Source: Archangium sp.
Lineage (GTDB): Bacteria; Myxococcota; Myxococcia; Myxococcales; Myxococcaceae
NCBI GenBank assembly: GCA_016793585.1
Contig: JAEUJR010000336.1
Span: 1 to 16,341, forward strand
Length of the DNA stretch: 16,341 bases
Direction of reading: 5' to 3'
The notes beneath the pieces were generated by a model. That model did not search any database, was not told where the DNA came from, and was given only the letters and a program-made list of their open reading frames with translations. Positions 15,785 to 16,341 of the stretch are shown here, in pieces. Position 1 is the stretch's first letter. Each line of letters starts with the position of its first letter. Position numbers and translations under genes: made by a program.

Positions 15785-16341
15785 TCACTTCAGCGCGCGC
15801 ACCTGCTCGAGGACGCCGTGCGTCTCGCGCGCTGCCTCGGCGGGCTCCACCGAGGCCGACTCGCCCTCGAGGCCCTCCGACTCGACGAGGAGCAGCGAGA
15901 ACCACGTGCTCTGCCCTTCGGGAAGAACGACGCGTCGAGCCTGGGGCGGCGGCGCGGTGATGGGCGCCTTGCGATTGGGCCTGATGCTGACGGGTTGCTC
16001 ACCCTGCGCCATGTCGGGCGGGTTGGTCGCCTTCGCCCGCTTCTCTGCCGACCAGACAGGCTCGAGGCGGAAGACGAGGCGGCAGGTCGACTTCGTGCCG
16101 TGCGCACGAACGCGGGCGGCGCGGGCCTCGGCTTTCTCTGGCGCCGCGTTGAGCCGGTTCTCGTGCAGGACGAAGACCTCACCCTTTCGCTCCAGCGTCA
16201 GCAGCGGCGGAGCCAGCGTCATCGCCCACCCCTTCGGCAACGCCGTGGCGAGGCCTTCGAGCGCCGCGTCTTTCAAGGGCTGCCACGTCTCGACGATGAG
16301 CTGCCGCTCGGTGAAGCGCTCGGTGCTGCCCGGCCGTTTCC
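15785..16341 (-). CDS. Unrecognised protein, 5' part beyond the window
   Basis: The frame is open from the stop at 15785-15787 to the right edge, so only the C-terminal 184 or so residues are seen. The visible part begins 'RFTERQLIVETWQPLKDAALEGLATALPKGWAMTLAPPLLTLERKGEVFVLHENRLNAAPEK', a plausible alpha-beta unit, then has 'STCRLVFRLEPVWSAEKRAKATNPPDM', a Pro-rich stretch and 'RRVVLPEGQSTWFSLLLVESEGLEGE', ending in a charged helix. No signal peptide, membrane segment or family can be named. A TTG at 16276 could be taken as a start, but the coding pattern continues above it without a break, so the gene probably begins outside. It is convergent with hrcA, three bases apart. Confidence 0.7.
   Translation of the reverse strand, partial: KRPGSTERFTERQLIVETWQPLKDAALEGLATALPKGWAMTLAPPLLTLERKGEVFVLHENRLNAAPEKAEARAARVRAHGTKSTCRLVFRLEPVWSAEKRAKATNPPDMAQGEQPVSIRPNRKAPITAPPPQARRVVLPEGQSTWFSLLLVESEGLEGESASVEPAEAARETHGVLEQVRALK

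Overview
The window is a high-GC chromosomal segment of a Gram-negative bacterium, most likely a myxobacterium or a relative (Myxococcota). This is an inference from several traits together: a eukaryote-like Ser/Thr kinase with a transmembrane segment and a PEGA-like domain, a Cys-rich lipoprotein with Asp-Ala linkers, a DUF1501/cytochrome module, five or so short signal-peptide or lipoprotein genes of unknown function, and very strong G/C at third codon positions. I saw no insertion sequence, phage gene, CRISPR array, tRNA or rRNA.

Layout. 1-909 (+) is the 3' part of a secreted beta-propeller protein. 1101-2492 (+) is a GT39/ArnT-like membrane glycosyltransferase whose end overlaps, tail to tail, a minus-strand three-gene unit: a small DUF1592/1588/1585-like one-heme protein (4345-5247), a Cys-containing lipoprotein (3674-4333) and a Tat-exported DUF1501 protein (2474-3661). 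A 396-base divergent gap with hairpins and two adjoining palindromes (5248-5643) separates this unit from a plus-strand protein that joins two DUF4214-like repeats to a clan-A glycoside-hydrolase-like barrel (5644-7587). A head-GIN (DUF2807-like) lipoprotein follows (7644-8393).

From 13591 back to 8402 everything lies on the minus strand: a 79-residue helical protein, an 84-residue membrane protein, then a tightly packed kinase - TPR protein - Cys-rich lipoprotein cassette with overlapping genes (32-3 bases and 1 base), an NTF2/SnoaL-like protein and a small lipoprotein. Upstream lie a GIY-YIG protein (13712-13969) and a secreted cysteine-peptidase-like protein (13991-14665), divergent from hrcA (14747-15781, +), the heat-shock repressor. 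The last gene (15785-16341, -) runs off the right edge and is unrecognised.

Functionally the window is mostly cell-envelope work: exported, lipid-anchored or membrane proteins, plus one signalling cassette and one stress regulator. The most distinctive points are the DUF1501/mini-cytochrome/lipoprotein unit, the DUF4214-GH fusion without a signal peptide, the kinase-TPR-Cys-rich lipoprotein cassette, and a perfect 10-bp stem-loop abutting an ideal Shine-Dalgarno at 13597-13631. Start codons were chosen from Shine-Dalgarno positions and signal peptides, and several are uncertain as stated.
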